A DNA stretch of 64,000 nucleotides from Pseudothermotoga sp. (GTDB taxonomy: Bacteria; Thermotogota; Thermotogae; Thermotogales; DSM-5069). Positions within the stretch are counted from its first letter, which is position 1. Each line of letters begins with the position of its first letter. The notes under the pieces are model-generated. The model was not told where the DNA came from. It saw only the letters and a list, made by a program, of their open reading frames with translations, and ran no database searches. Both the position numbers and the translations under genes were made by a program. Shown here piece by piece: positions 25,025 through 34,244 of this stretch. The stretch covers positions 124,001-188,000 of the forward strand of contig JANXCS010000004.1 in the NCBI GenBank assembly GCA_025060105.1, read 5' to 3'.

Positions 25025-26422
25025 ATGGACGTAAAGCGCATCGACAGATACATCTTCAGCGTGAAAGGAAAAAACGTGGATGCCATCATTTTCACAGATT
25101 CAGAAACCATCAACGATCCTGAATTCAAAGAAGCTCTACAGCAGATCGTGAATGTCACCCACATGCCGGGCATAGTTGCCGCACTCGCGATGCCCGACAT
25201 ACACTGGGGTTACGGTTTTCCTATAGGTGGTGTGGGTGTATTCGATGCAAAAAACGGCGTGATATCGCCAGGTGGAATCGGTTTCGATATAAATTGTGGT
25301 GTTCGGTTGATGCTCACATCTTTGAGTTTTGAACAAGTCAAACCGCATTTACGCAAATTGGTCGAAACGATCTATGAAGCTGTACCAGTGGGCGTCGGTG
25401 CTAGTGGAGCTGTGAAGGTCTCTGAGAAAACACTGCGTCGTGTCTGCATCGAGGGTGCCCATTGGGCCGTTGAGAACGGGTACGGGCTCAAAGAGGATCT
25501 CGAAAGAATAGAAGATTCTGGAAGACTTTCTCCAGCAAATCCTGAAGATGTTTCGTCTAAAGCCATCGAACGTGGGTTGGATGAACTCAGCACGCTCGGC
25601 GCGGGCAATCACTTCATAGAGATACAGAAAGTTGAGAAGATATTCGACTCGAAAGCCGCGGAAATCTTTGGGATTTTTGAAGATCAGGTTGCCATCTCCG
25701 TGCACTGTGGAAGCAGAGGGTTCGGTCACCAGATCGCCACGGACTACATACAAATCATGCGTGACAAGCTGGCCCAACACAACAAAGATCTACCTGACAA
25801 ACAACTCATAAATGCTCCGTTCGACCATCCTGTTGGTCAGCAGTATTTCAGCGCCATGAACTGTGCTGCAAATTATGCCTTCGCTAACAGGCAGATGATA
25901 GGTCACATGGTTCGAACAGCCTTTTTGAAAATCTTTCCTACGGCTAGGATTTGGCTCCTGTACGATGTGGCACACAATATAGCGAAAGTCGAGATGTACA
26001 ATGGTAAGAAATTGATCGTTCATAGAAAGGGAGCAACGAGGTCGCTCGGCCCAAACAATCCTTTGCTCCCCGATGTGTACAAAAACACAGGACAACCTGT
26101 ACTCATACCTGGGAGCATGGGAAGCGCATCTTATGTACTGGTTGGGACGAAAAAGGCTGAGGAGATATCCTACGGTAGTACCGCACACGGCGCAGGAAGA
26201 ATGGTAGGTCGTCGAGCAGCGTTGAGAAGTCTGAGTTACGATCAAGTCATGAGAGAGTTGAAGGAAAAAGGCATTGAAGTGATGAGCAAAGGTAAGAAAA
26301 CACTCGTTGAAGAAGCTCCAGAAACCTACAAAGACGTGGACCGTGTGGTGGAAATCGTCGATCAAGTGGGTATAAGTAGAAAGGTGGCAAGGCTCGTCCC
26401 ATTGGGCGTGGTTAAGGGATGA
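25025..26422 (+). CDS. rtcB: RNA-splicing ligase RtcB
   Basis: A 465-residue member of the RtcB family, which joins RNA 2',3'-cyclic phosphate or 3'-phosphate ends to 5'-OH ends with GTP and Mn2+. Metal- and guanylate-site motifs are visible: PDIHWGYGFPIGGVGVFD, GGIGFDINCGVR, LGAGNHFIEIQ, VHCGSRGFGHQIA, the DVAHNIAKVE histidine and VHRKGATRSLGP. The ATG at 25025 follows GAGGTGG and gives the usual N-terminus; a longer frame would run through the tRNA. It sits just behind a tRNA gene and overlaps the MFS gene start by 4 nt. No archease gene is next to it. Confidence 0.95.
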   Translation: MDVKRIDRYIFSVKGKNVDAIIFTDSETINDPEFKEALQQIVNVTHMPGIVAALAMPDIHWGYGFPIGGVGVFDAKNGVISPGGIGFDINCGVRLMLTSLSFEQVKPHLRKLVETIYEAVPVGVGASGAVKVSEKTLRRVCIEGAHWAVENGYGLKEDLERIEDSGRLSPANPEDVSSKAIERGLDELSTLGAGNHFIEIQKVEKIFDSKAAEIFGIFEDQVAISVHCGSRGFGHQIATDYIQIMRDKLAQHNKDLPDKQLINAPFDHPVGQQYFSAMNCAANYAFANRQMIGHMVRTAFLKIFPTARIWLLYDVAHNIAKVEMYNGKKLIVHRKGATRSLGPNNPLLPDVYKNTGQPVLIPGSMGSASYVLVGTKKAEEISYGSTAHGAGRMVGRRAALRSLSYDQVMRELKEKGIEVMSKGKKTLVEEAPETYKDVDRVVEIVDQVGISRKVARLVPLGVVKG

Positions 26423-27783
26423 AGTTCTACCTCAACTTGGAAGGCGTTGGATCAACACTGTATGCCCTACTGACACAGGGTGCTGTTTTCACTGGCTTGG
26501 CTCTCGCTTTCAATCTCGATGAATTTCTGATCGGTTTGACTGCATCATTTCCAATGATCGCACAGCTTTTCCAAGTCCTTTCACCGATGGTTGTAGAAAA
26601 ATTTCCGCGCCGCAGGGCTTTGGTGAATTTTTTCAACATCTCAGCACGCACCCCATGGGCCGTTTTGATCCTCTTGCTAGCCTTTAAAGAAAGAAATCCC
26701 ACGATTTTCGTTTTAATCTTCGCACTCTCTCAGATCTTCGGAACGCTCGCAGGTAACGCGTGGACATCGTTAGTGAGGGACCTCATCTCAGAATCGGAGA
26801 GAGGAGATTTCTTTGGTAAAAGAAACGTTTATATATCCCTGGCTTCTCTGATATTCTTCTATATCTACTCTTTACTGATAGACTGGCTAAAAGATCCTTT
26901 AGGTTATCAGTTGTCGATAGCCATTGGTATGCTAGGCACATTCATTTCCTTTTGGTCGATGCTCAAAGTTCCCGAAGTTCAACTGAAGAGCTCGGGGGCA
27001 AGGGCCGAAGTCAGGTTTGTTTTCCAAGATAAGAATTTCATGAAGCTGTGTACCTTTTACTTCGTCTGGAACGTGGTGATCGCCTTCACATCACCTTTCT
27101 TCAGTTATCATTTACTGAAAAATTTGCACGTTCCGTTCTCATACATAGGTATGACTGGTGTACTGAGCAGCATCGTTGCCATGATCTTCTACTTCGCGTG
27201 GGGCAAACTCTCCGATAAGCTCGGTCATAAGTCGATCGCGATGGTTGGTGTCTTCATAGTTAGTTTTTTGCCAACCATGTGGTTTTTCATGAACAACCTC
27301 ACTTACAGATATCTGATGATAGCAGACGCGATCGTAACTGGTATTGGATGGTCAGCGATAAACCTCTCTTTTTTAACACTCCCCATGGAAGTAGCCCAAA
27401 GTTCGTCAACAGCATACTTTGCAACTTATTCCGCCTTCGGCGGTGTGGGAGGACTCGTTGGCGCTCTGATCGGCGGAGCAACTGCAAAGTTATTGTCGAA
27501 CGTTCATCTTGGTCCAAGCAGTTTTCCAATATATGGACTGCAGATCATGTTTCTCGTTTCAGGTCCACTCAGGGCGTTCACGTTGAGGTTACTCGGCAGA
27601 GTTAGGGCGAGACGGTACGTTCCTTTAAAAACTCTCATCGCCAACGCGTTGTTTCTCTCCCGAGACAACGCGTCGGAGAGGACAAATTACTCAAACATCT
27701 ACGAGATTTTGAAAATTGTCAAAAAAAAGATCGAAGAGAAAGAGGGGGATGACAAAACTTGGCGCGTGAAACGATGGTGGTGA
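26419..27783 (+). CDS. Major facilitator superfamily transporter
   Basis: A 454-residue polytopic protein with about 12 hydrophobic segments. Loops with the MFS pattern are seen, for example GDFFGKRNVY after the first bundle and WGKLSDKLGHKSIAMVG, a motif A copy, at the start of the second half. Substrate is unknown. The last 60 residues are a charged cytoplasmic tail. It starts on the ATGA shared with the rtcB stop, so it is translationally coupled to the RNA ligase. Confidence 0.82.
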   Translation: MKFYLNLEGVGSTLYALLTQGAVFTGLALAFNLDEFLIGLTASFPMIAQLFQVLSPMVVEKFPRRRALVNFFNISARTPWAVLILLLAFKERNPTIFVLIFALSQIFGTLAGNAWTSLVRDLISESERGDFFGKRNVYISLASLIFFYIYSLLIDWLKDPLGYQLSIAIGMLGTFISFWSMLKVPEVQLKSSGARAEVRFVFQDKNFMKLCTFYFVWNVVIAFTSPFFSYHLLKNLHVPFSYIGMTGVLSSIVAMIFYFAWGKLSDKLGHKSIAMVGVFIVSFLPTMWFFMNNLTYRYLMIADAIVTGIGWSAINLSFLTLPMEVAQSSSTAYFATYSAFGGVGGLVGALIGGATAKLLSNVHLGPSSFPIYGLQIMFLVSGPLRAFTLRLLGRVRARRYVPLKTLIANALFLSRDNASERTNYSNIYEILKIVKKKIEEKEGDDKTWRVKRWW

Positions 27784-28208
27784 GGAAGATATTCAACGAC
27801 AGAATCGTTTTGGAAAGGGATAGAACCTCCATGTGCGGTAGATGTCCAGCGAACGTGTTTTGCACTGGTGAAACACAAAAGATGCGCTTGATAGTTGAAA
27901 GAACTGACCTGGAATTGAACGAGGGTGACATCGTATTGGTTGAGACACCTGCGGTGAGTGCAACGAAAATGGCTTTCATCGTCTACACGATCCCGACGAT
28001 CTTGTTCATCGTCACAACAGCTCTGACTGTGAGGAGATTCGAAGAATTAACCGCATTTTTCCTGGGACTTCTGAGCGTCGCTGCGTACTTTTTTGTTCTC
28101 AAAGTTTACGATAAGCGCTTCAGAAAGAAATTTAAACCGAGAGTGCTTGGAATCATTGAGACTGCAGAGCGAGTAAGTCCATCAGATGGCGCTTCTCTTC
28201 CGAAATGA
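27759..28208 (+). CDS. RseC/MucC-family membrane protein
   Basis: A 149-residue protein with an N-terminal cysteine cluster (CGRCPANVFC, residues 21-30), a small beta domain, and two membrane helices (about 68-88 and 93-113) with the short loop typical of SoxR-reducing system protein RseC. In other bacteria RseC-like genes lie with rnf electron-transport genes, but no rnf gene is here. The TTG start overlaps the end of the MFS gene by 25 nt and follows GAGGGGG. The 3' end overlaps the convergent ferritin-like gene by 56 bp. Confidence 0.75.
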   Translation: MARETMVVRKIFNDRIVLERDRTSMCGRCPANVFCTGETQKMRLIVERTDLELNEGDIVLVETPAVSATKMAFIVYTIPTILFIVTTALTVRRFEELTAFFLGLLSVAAYFFVLKVYDKRFRKKFKPRVLGIIETAERVSPSDGASLPK

Positions 28209-28605
28209 TCTTTTTCACAGTTTCCTTCTCGTTTCCAACGTATGGCAAGAGTTCCGAATAAAAAATGATACTGTCCTTCTCAACCTCTACAGCTAGATTC
28301 AACGCTTCTTTGAAACTCACTTGCTTCATGCGCTCCATCGTTGGAAACACCGACATACTCGCATAACTTTTGAGATATCCAGCCACTTCTTCGGAAACCC
28401 AACTGTCAATCGACGATTCACGGTGAGAAACGTTGTTGATCAATCCTTTGAAGATTTCTTGGTGTACCCTCTCTTGTTGCGCCAGATTCAGAAACAGTTG
28501 TTTCGTATTCTTGTCAATCTGTTTTTCTGCCATGTTTGAATAAAAGACATACCCTTCCGCTTCGATTTTCAAAGCGATGGAAAGAAGCTCTGTCAAATTC
28601 ACCAT
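28153..28605 (-). CDS. Ferritin-like diiron protein (rubrerythrin-type four-helix bundle)
   Basis: A 150-residue helical protein. Iron-ligand patterns of the ferritin-like family are seen: EAEGYVFY, then QQERVHQEIF in the first half, and AVEVEKDSIIFY with SEEKRHLMDL in the second half, giving the paired E...ExxH set. There is no C-terminal rubredoxin domain. Such proteins often protect anaerobes from peroxide or store iron. It follows korA by 16 nt and may be in that operon. Its last 56 bp overlap the end of the rseC-like gene on the other strand. Confidence 0.8.
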   Translation of the reverse strand: MVNLTELLSIALKIEAEGYVFYSNMAEKQIDKNTKQLFLNLAQQERVHQEIFKGLINNVSHRESSIDSWVSEEVAGYLKSYASMSVFPTMERMKQVSFKEALNLAVEVEKDSIIFYSELLPYVGNEKETVKKIISEEKRHLMDLLALQSQ

Positions 28606-28621
28606 ACGATATTCGCTCCTT

Positions 28622-29782
28622 TCATAACTCCTTCAGTTCTAGATGGAGTTCATTGATACCGTTCAACACTTCCTCGGGTGTTATCAATTCGCCTCCAACT
28701 TTCGTCACGAGTCTGACCCTCAGGTTTTTCTTGGTTAAACTGAGCACTTCTTTGGCATATTGACCGAGGTTCATCTCTGCAAAAAGTACGGCTTCAGCTT
28801 TACTCAACAATTCTTTAAGTCTCGTTGCTGGCACGGGCCAGATGCTTATCGGCCTAAACATCCCGACTTTTATCTTGCTCTGTCTGGCTATCTTCACTGC
28901 CCTGATCGCACTTCTGGCCACGGACCCATAAGCAACAACCAAGATTTCAGCATCGTCAGTCATGTATTCTTCGTACATAGCAATCTCGTCTGCGTGGATT
29001 TTGATTTTGTTTGATAACCTCCTGACGAGCTTGTCACTCACTTCAAAACTCGACTGAGGAAAGCCAGCCTCATCGTGCACTAAACCTGAGACGTGGAAGC
29101 GTGCTTTTCCCATCTCAACCAGAGGTAGAGGAGTCGGCTCGGCGAAGTCCTTTTCTGCAAATGGTGTGTATATTTCTTCTTCTTCGAGTTCTGTCTCGCG
29201 CAATCTCGGTATTATTACTATTTCTTTGTCATCAGGGAGCTCGAAAGTTTCCCTCATGTGCCCGAGGACTTCGTCCATGAGAAATATCACGGGAGTTCTA
29301 TATTTTTCGGCATAGTTGAATGCTGTGATGATCAATTTGTACGTTTCACCGACGCTCCAGGGGTATAAGGCTATGATTTCGTGATCACCGTGTGTACCCC
29401 AACGTGCTTGCATGATGTCCCCTTGAGCTGGCTGGGTTGGAAGGCCTGTGGATGGTCCTCCCCTCATGACGTTGACGAAAACACACGGTGTTTCCGTCAT
29501 GATCGCGTAGCCAATGGATTCTTGCATCAAACTGAAACCAGGACCACTGGTTGCAGTCATCGATTTCACACCAGCGAGCGACGCACCAATGATGGCAGCA
29601 GCGCTGGCAATTTCATCTTCCATTTGTATGAAAACACCGCCAACTTTCGGTAACTCACGAGCCATCACTTCCGCAATTTCAGAAGAAGGTGTTATGGGAT
29701 AACCTGCGTAGAAACGGCAACCTGCCCTGATGGCACCCAGAGCACAAGCTTCGTTTCCTTGCATCAGAACGCGTTCACCCAT
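28622..29782 (-). CDS. korA: 2-oxoacid:ferredoxin oxidoreductase alpha subunit (KorA-like)
   Basis: A 386-residue alpha subunit of 2-oxoacid:acceptor oxidoreductases, which make acyl-CoA and reduced ferredoxin from 2-oxoacids. The N-terminus has NEACALGAIRAGCRFYAGYPITPSSEI; MRGGPSTGLPTQPAQGDIMQARWGTHG follows in two adjacent stretches. The ATG at 29782 follows AAGGGAG by 8 nt and overlaps the ferredoxin stop by 8 nt. The expected TPP-binding beta subunit and the gamma subunit are not adjacent: the next gene is ferritin-like. 2-oxoglutarate is the likely but unproven substrate. Confidence 0.88.
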   Translation of the reverse strand: MGERVLMQGNEACALGAIRAGCRFYAGYPITPSSEIAEVMARELPKVGGVFIQMEDEIASAAAIIGASLAGVKSMTATSGPGFSLMQESIGYAIMTETPCVFVNVMRGGPSTGLPTQPAQGDIMQARWGTHGDHEIIALYPWSVGETYKLIITAFNYAEKYRTPVIFLMDEVLGHMRETFELPDDKEIVIIPRLRETELEEEEIYTPFAEKDFAEPTPLPLVEMGKARFHVSGLVHDEAGFPQSSFEVSDKLVRRLSNKIKIHADEIAMYEEYMTDDAEILVVAYGSVARSAIRAVKIARQSKIKVGMFRPISIWPVPATRLKELLSKAEAVLFAEMNLGQYAKEVLSLTKKNLRVRLVTKVGGELITPEEVLNGINELHLELKEL

Positions 29783-30002
29783 TTTGGACACTCCCTTGAA
29801 CTGTCTCGAGTTGTTTGACTGCAACGGCAAAATCTGGACACAAATTTTCACACATCAAACAACCGATGCATTTGTTCCGATCACTCACAATCGGCCTGAG
29901 GAGCTCACCTTTCGAAAGAGCCCCCGTCGGACAAAACGCATAGCATATTCCACAGCGCTTGCACCAATCGTAGTTGATGTGTATATCGTACTGCTTCTTC
30001 AT
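29775..30002 (-). CDS. korD: 2[4Fe-4S] ferredoxin, delta subunit of the 2-oxoacid oxidoreductase
   Basis: A 75-residue dicluster ferredoxin with two C-x2-C-x2-C-x3-C motifs: CKRCGICYAFCP and CIGCLMCENLCP. In kor operons this small protein is the delta subunit that takes electrons from the catalytic subunits. It directly precedes korA and overlaps it by 8 nt. Confidence 0.88.
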   Translation of the reverse strand: MKKQYDIHINYDWCKRCGICYAFCPTGALSKGELLRPIVSDRNKCIGCLMCENLCPDFAVAVKQLETVQGSVQNG

Positions 30003-30018
30003 TCAAACTTTCCTCCTC

Positions 30019-31137
30019 TCATTTGAGCAAAGTCAGAAAGACTCCCGCCGCAACTGCCGAACCAACCACACCGGCGACGTTTGGACTCATGGCGTGCATC
30101 AGTATGAAGTTCGTTGGATCCACTTCACTCGCGAGTCTCTGAGCGACCCTCGCAGATGTCGGTACGGCGGAAACACCTGAGGCACCTATCAATGGGTTGA
30201 TCTTATGTTTCAAGAAAAGATTCATGAACTTCGCGAAAAGTATCCCACCGGCAAGCGAACAAACGAACGCGAAAGCACCCAATCCGAAGACCTTCAAAGT
30301 TTCTGGTTTGAGAAACATGTCAGCTCTCGCAGAAGCTCCAACACACAGCATGAGTATGACCGTCACCGTATCGAGTATGAATCTGCTTGCAGCCTCAACG
30401 AGTCGCTTCACGTTTCCAACTTCTCTGAGAAGATTACCCAACATCAACATACCTACCAAAGGTAGTGATTGAGGTACTAGAGCTGCAGAGACAACGGTGA
30501 CTATTATTGGAAAGACTATCCTCTCTGCTTTTGAAACCTTCCTCGGTGGCCCCATTCTGATCATGCGCTCCTTCTTCGTGGTGAGGAGCTTTGAAACAGG
30601 TGGTTGCAGAATTGGTATCAACGCAATGTAAGAGTATGCGGCTATGGCTACCGCTGAAAGCAATTCGGGTGAAAAACGGCTCGCCACGTATATCGTCGTT
30701 GGACCATCCGCTCCACCTATGATGCCTATCGTCGCTGACTGCTTCGGTGTAAAACCTAGGACTCTCGCCATCATGAAAGCGGTGAATATCCCTATCTGCG
30801 CAGCACCACCGAGAAACATCGTCAGTGGATAAGAGAGCATGAAGGAGAAATCTGTCAGGGCACCTATTCCCAAAAATATCAAAGGTGGGAATATGCCTAG
30901 GCTCATACCTTGCTTCAGATACCAGATCAGTCCTCCCTCATCGAGGATGCCAGTCAACTGAGGAGGAATATTTGCCAGCACGATCCCAAAAGATATCGGT
31001 ACCAGTAACAGCGGCTCTGCATCTTTCTTCACTGCTACGTAGAGTAAAACTGTGGCTATTCCAAACATCAAAAGGTTTCCAACTGTGAAATGTGAAAAAG
31101 CTGTTTGCTGCAACATCTGAAGAATTCCCTGCAGCAT
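30019..31137 (-). CDS. oadB: Na+-translocating decarboxylase beta subunit (OadB/MmdB/GcdB type)
   Basis: A 372-residue polytopic membrane protein of the sodium-pumping decarboxylase beta family. The family signature GIIGGADGPTTIYVASRFSP is present, along with an N-terminal GNLLMFGIATVLLYVAVKKD helix and a C-terminal GVSAVPTSARVAQRL stretch. The beta subunit couples decarboxylation of carboxybiotin to Na+ export. No biotin carrier, alpha or gamma subunit is next to it, so those must be encoded elsewhere. It lies 28 nt after hutU and 16 nt before the ferredoxin gene. Substrate (oxaloacetate, methylmalonyl-CoA or glutaconyl-CoA) is undecided. Confidence 0.87.
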   Translation of the reverse strand: MLQGILQMLQQTAFSHFTVGNLLMFGIATVLLYVAVKKDAEPLLLVPISFGIVLANIPPQLTGILDEGGLIWYLKQGMSLGIFPPLIFLGIGALTDFSFMLSYPLTMFLGGAAQIGIFTAFMMARVLGFTPKQSATIGIIGGADGPTTIYVASRFSPELLSAVAIAAYSYIALIPILQPPVSKLLTTKKERMIRMGPPRKVSKAERIVFPIIVTVVSAALVPQSLPLVGMLMLGNLLREVGNVKRLVEAASRFILDTVTVILMLCVGASARADMFLKPETLKVFGLGAFAFVCSLAGGILFAKFMNLFLKHKINPLIGASGVSAVPTSARVAQRLASEVDPTNFILMHAMSPNVAGVVGSAVAAGVFLTLLK

Positions 31138-31165
31138 CGTACAAGCCTCCTATGTGTTTACGATT

Positions 31166-32830
31166 TCACTCCATCATTGGATACCTCAGACCTTTCTTTC
31201 TCGCCGTTTCGAGCGCGATCTCATAACCGGCATCGAGGTGCCTTATAACCCCGATACCAGAATCGTTGGTCAAGACTCTCTCGAGCTTCTGACGGGCCAA
31301 TTCTGTTCCGTCCGCAACGATGACCATACCTGCATGTATCGAATAGCCTATACCCACACCTCCACCGTGATGCACGGACACCCACGTTGCACCACTGGCT
31401 GTGTTCAATAAAGCATTCAAGATCGGCCAATCGGCGATCGCATCGCTCCCGTCCTTCATCGCTTCCGTTTCTCTGTATGGAGAGGCAACCGATCCCGTAT
31501 CGTGATGATCTCTGCCTATCACGATCGGTGCTTTGAGCTCGCCTTTTTTCACCATCTCATTCATGGCCAAACCCATGAGCGTTCTTTCACCTTGACCGAG
31601 CCAGCATATCCTTGCAGGTAAGCCTTGCCATTTCACCTTCTTTTGTGCCATCTCTATCCACTTGCGAAGATGTTCATCTTCGCCGAACAATTCAAGAACT
31701 TTTCTATCGGTCGCGTAGATATCTTGGGGATCACCTGAAAGCGCCACCCACCTGAATGGTCCTTTACCCTGTGCGAACAAATCTCTTATGTATTCTGGTA
31801 CATAACCGGGTATATCGAACGCGTTCTCAACGCCATGTTCGTAGGCTAACCTTCTGAGGTTGTTTCCATATTCGAAAACCTTTGCACCTTGTTTCTTCAT
31901 CTCCAAAATGGCGTTCACATGTTCAACCACAGATTCATAAACCCTCTCCAAATATTCTCGAGGATTTTCTCTCCTCAATTCAGTAGCCTCTTCAACACTG
32001 AGACCTTTTGGAACATAACCGTTCAATGGATCGTGTGCGGCCGTTTGGTCGGTCACAACGTCCGGTATTATGCCCATCCGAACGAGCTTTGGATGTATCT
32101 CCGCAGCGTTTCCTAAAAGAGCCACCGATAAAGGTCGACCAGTTTTCACAGCTTCCTTCACGAGCCTCAACGCTTCGCTCAAATCATCGGTCCAAGTGTC
32201 GAGATATCCTGTTCTCAACCTTCTATCTATCATTCTTTTGTCCACTTCGACCGCCAGTATTACCCCTTCGTTCATCGTTACCGCGAGTGGTTGAGCTCCT
32301 CCCATTTCGCCGAGACCTGCAGTCAAAACGAATTTACCTTTCAAGGTCCCATTGAAATATTTGCGCGCCACGGCATAGAAGGTTTCGTACGTACCTTGGA
32401 GTATTCCCTGCGTACCTATGTAAATCCAGCTACCAGCCGTCATCTGACCAAACATGATCAAACCTCGTTCTTCGAGCTCTCTGAAATACTCCCAAGTTGC
32501 CCACTTCGGAACGAGCAAAGAGTTGGCTATCAACACTCTCGGTGCCCATTCGTGCGTCTTGAACACGGCAACTGGTTTACCACTCTGAACGAGGAGCGTT
32601 TCATCGTTCTCAAGCACCTTCAATGTCTCAACGATTTTATGAAAACACTCCCAATTTCGGGCGGCTTTTCCTGTACCTCCATATACAATCAAATTCATTG
32701 GATCTCTTGCAACCTCTGGATCAAGGTTGTTCATCAACATCCGCATCGCTGCTTCAGTTTGCCAGCTCTTACAAGTCAGAGTTGCCCCACGGGGCGCCTT
32801 AACGATCATTCCCTTCGTGAGTTTTTCCAC
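31166..32830 (-). CDS. hutU: Urocanate hydratase
   Basis: A 554-residue urocanase, the second step of histidine breakdown (urocanate plus water gives imidazolonepropionate) with tightly bound NAD. Family hallmarks are [51 protein letters not shown], the active-site region [11 protein letters not shown] and [16 protein letters not shown]. Length is normal. The GTG start follows GGGAGG by 9 nt. Neither hutH nor hutI is adjacent. It appears to head the operon hutU-oadB-korD-korA-ferritin-like. Confidence 0.95.
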   Translation of the reverse strand: MEKLTKGMIVKAPRGATLTCKSWQTEAAMRMLMNNLDPEVARDPMNLIVYGGTGKAARNWECFHKIVETLKVLENDETLLVQSGKPVAVFKTHEWAPRVLIANSLLVPKWATWEYFRELEERGLIMFGQMTAGSWIYIGTQGILQGTYETFYAVARKYFNGTLKGKFVLTAGLGEMGGAQPLAVTMNEGVILAVEVDKRMIDRRLRTGYLDTWTDDLSEALRLVKEAVKTGRPLSVALLGNAAEIHPKLVRMGIIPDVVTDQTAAHDPLNGYVPKGLSVEEATELRRENPREYLERVYESVVEHVNAILEMKKQGAKVFEYGNNLRRLAYEHGVENAFDIPGYVPEYIRDLFAQGKGPFRWVALSGDPQDIYATDRKVLELFGEDEHLRKWIEMAQKKVKWQGLPARICWLGQGERTLMGLAMNEMVKKGELKAPIVIGRDHHDTGSVASPYRETEAMKDGSDAIADWPILNALLNTASGATWVSVHHGGGVGIGYSIHAGMVIVADGTELARQKLERVLTNDSGIGVIRHLDAGYEIALETARKKGLRYPMME

Positions 32831-32851
32831 CCTTTCAAACCTCCCGCATTT

Positions 32852-32881
32852 ATTGTATCATTTTGTTTCGAAAAACGACAA
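32852..32881 (-). promoter_or_regulatory. Candidate promoter for the hutU operon
   Basis: On the minus strand TTGTCG (32876-32881) and TACAAT (32852-32857) are 18 bases apart, and the -10 is preceded by TGA, an extended -10. It lies in the 70-bp divergent gap between hutU and the fumarase genes. Confidence 0.6.
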
Positions 32882-32900
32882 GATTGTGGGGTGATAAACC

Positions 32901-33749
32901 GTGAAAGTTTTCTATTTCGATTGTAGTAATGTGATCGAGAAAATTTCCGAACATCTAGCGATGGCCAACAGCATCTTAACGAAAGATGTTCTCGAGCACG
33001 TCGAAACTTACGAAGGTCCATTCTGCGAAGTGATAAAGAGAAACGTAAAAGTTGCAAAAGAAAAGGATCTTCCGCTTTGCCAAGATACAGGATTTGTGGA
33101 ATTCTTCGTGTTCATACCATTCAACTCGGTGTTCGATAGACCTTTACAAGACATCTGTGATGAAGCCGTCAGAAAAACTTACCTTTTGAAACCTTATCGG
33201 TTCTCTCTGGTGAACGATCCACTCTATGAACGCAAGAATACCCAAGACAACACACCTTCGGTTTGCCATCTTTTTCATTGGAATGAAGAAAAACTACAAG
33301 TGAGGTTTCTCGTGAAAGGTGGAGGTAGTGAGAACCTCTCAAGATTGTTCATGTTACCACCGGGTTCGAGTGAGGATGATCTCGTTGAGATTTTGGTCAA
33401 GCACGTTTCAGATCACGGGTTCAACTCTTGCCCACCTGTGAGAGTTGGGGTTGGTATCGGCGGAAGCTCCGATAAAGCGATGCTACTTTCCAAGCTCGCG
33501 CTGACCTACAATTTGAACGAGAGAAACTCGAACTCTCGCTACGCGACTTTAGAGCAACGCATACTGGATGAACTGAACAAGCTGAAGATAGGCTTTCAAG
33601 GCCTTGGTGTCGGTCCGACAGCACTCACTGTGCACGTTCTCTATGCTCCTACTCACATTGCAAACCTTCCAGTTGCTGTTTCATTCGATTGTTATCTTTC
33701 AAGGAAAGGAGTGGTAGAGATTGAACCTGACGCAATTGAAAGCAGGTGA
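32901..33749 (+). CDS. Class I fumarase (Fe-S hydro-lyase) alpha subunit
   Basis: A 282-residue N-terminal-domain subunit of the two-subunit Fe-S fumarase/tartrate dehydratase family. Visible hallmarks are LCQDTGFVEFFV with a cluster cysteine at residue 60, KGGGSENLSRLFML, and SCPPVRVGVGIGGSSDKAM. It would convert fumarate and malate when paired with the beta subunit that overlaps its end by 29 nt. L(+)-tartrate dehydratase uses the same fold, so the substrate is inferred. The GTG start follows GGGGTGA. Confidence 0.86.
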   Translation: MKVFYFDCSNVIEKISEHLAMANSILTKDVLEHVETYEGPFCEVIKRNVKVAKEKDLPLCQDTGFVEFFVFIPFNSVFDRPLQDICDEAVRKTYLLKPYRFSLVNDPLYERKNTQDNTPSVCHLFHWNEEKLQVRFLVKGGGSENLSRLFMLPPGSSEDDLVEILVKHVSDHGFNSCPPVRVGVGIGGSSDKAMLLSKLALTYNLNERNSNSRYATLEQRILDELNKLKIGFQGLGVGPTALTVHVLYAPTHIANLPVAVSFDCYLSRKGVVEIEPDAIESR

Positions 33750-34227
33750 ACAAGTGAGATATTCTGGAAGCATGATCGTGATGCGTGATGCCGCACAAAA
33801 AAGACTTGAATCCTTGCTGAACCACGATCAAAGATTGCCAATCGACATGAGTGGTAAGATCGTTTTCTATGCCGGTCCAACCAGAGTCGTTAATGGAAGG
33901 TTCGCCATAGGACCAACGACGAGCGAAAGGATGGATAAATACCTCAAGATGCTTTTTGAGCTCGGGGTCTCAGCTACCGTAGGTAAAGGGAAAAGGAGCG
34001 AGCTTGCCAAAAGGTTGTGCAGAGAATACAAAAGGGTCTATTTGCTCGCACCGAGTGGTGCGGCCGCCGCACTCTCTGAGTACGTCGAAAGTATGACACT
34101 CTTGGCTTTCGAAGATCTCGGAACCGAGGCTATATATGAAATCAACGTGAGAAACTTTCCTCTCATAGTAGCGATAGACAGTGATGGTAGAGACTTGTTT
34201 GAAATGATAAAATCGAATTCAGAGTGA
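33721..34227 (+). CDS. Class I fumarase (Fe-S hydro-lyase) beta subunit
   Basis: A 168-residue C-terminal-domain subunit of class I fumarase/tartrate dehydratase. MIVMRDAAQKRL and KIVFYAGPT match the family, and the GPTTSERMDKY segment is the usual substrate-site region. The TTG start at 33721 follows GGAGTGG by 6 nt and lies inside the alpha gene, giving a 29-nt overlap and tight coupling. Confidence 0.87.
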   Translation: MNLTQLKAGEQVRYSGSMIVMRDAAQKRLESLLNHDQRLPIDMSGKIVFYAGPTRVVNGRFAIGPTTSERMDKYLKMLFELGVSATVGKGKRSELAKRLCREYKRVYLLAPSGAAAALSEYVESMTLLAFEDLGTEAIYEINVRNFPLIVAIDSDGRDLFEMIKSNSE

Positions 34228-34244
34228 AGATAAGGGGGTAAAAT

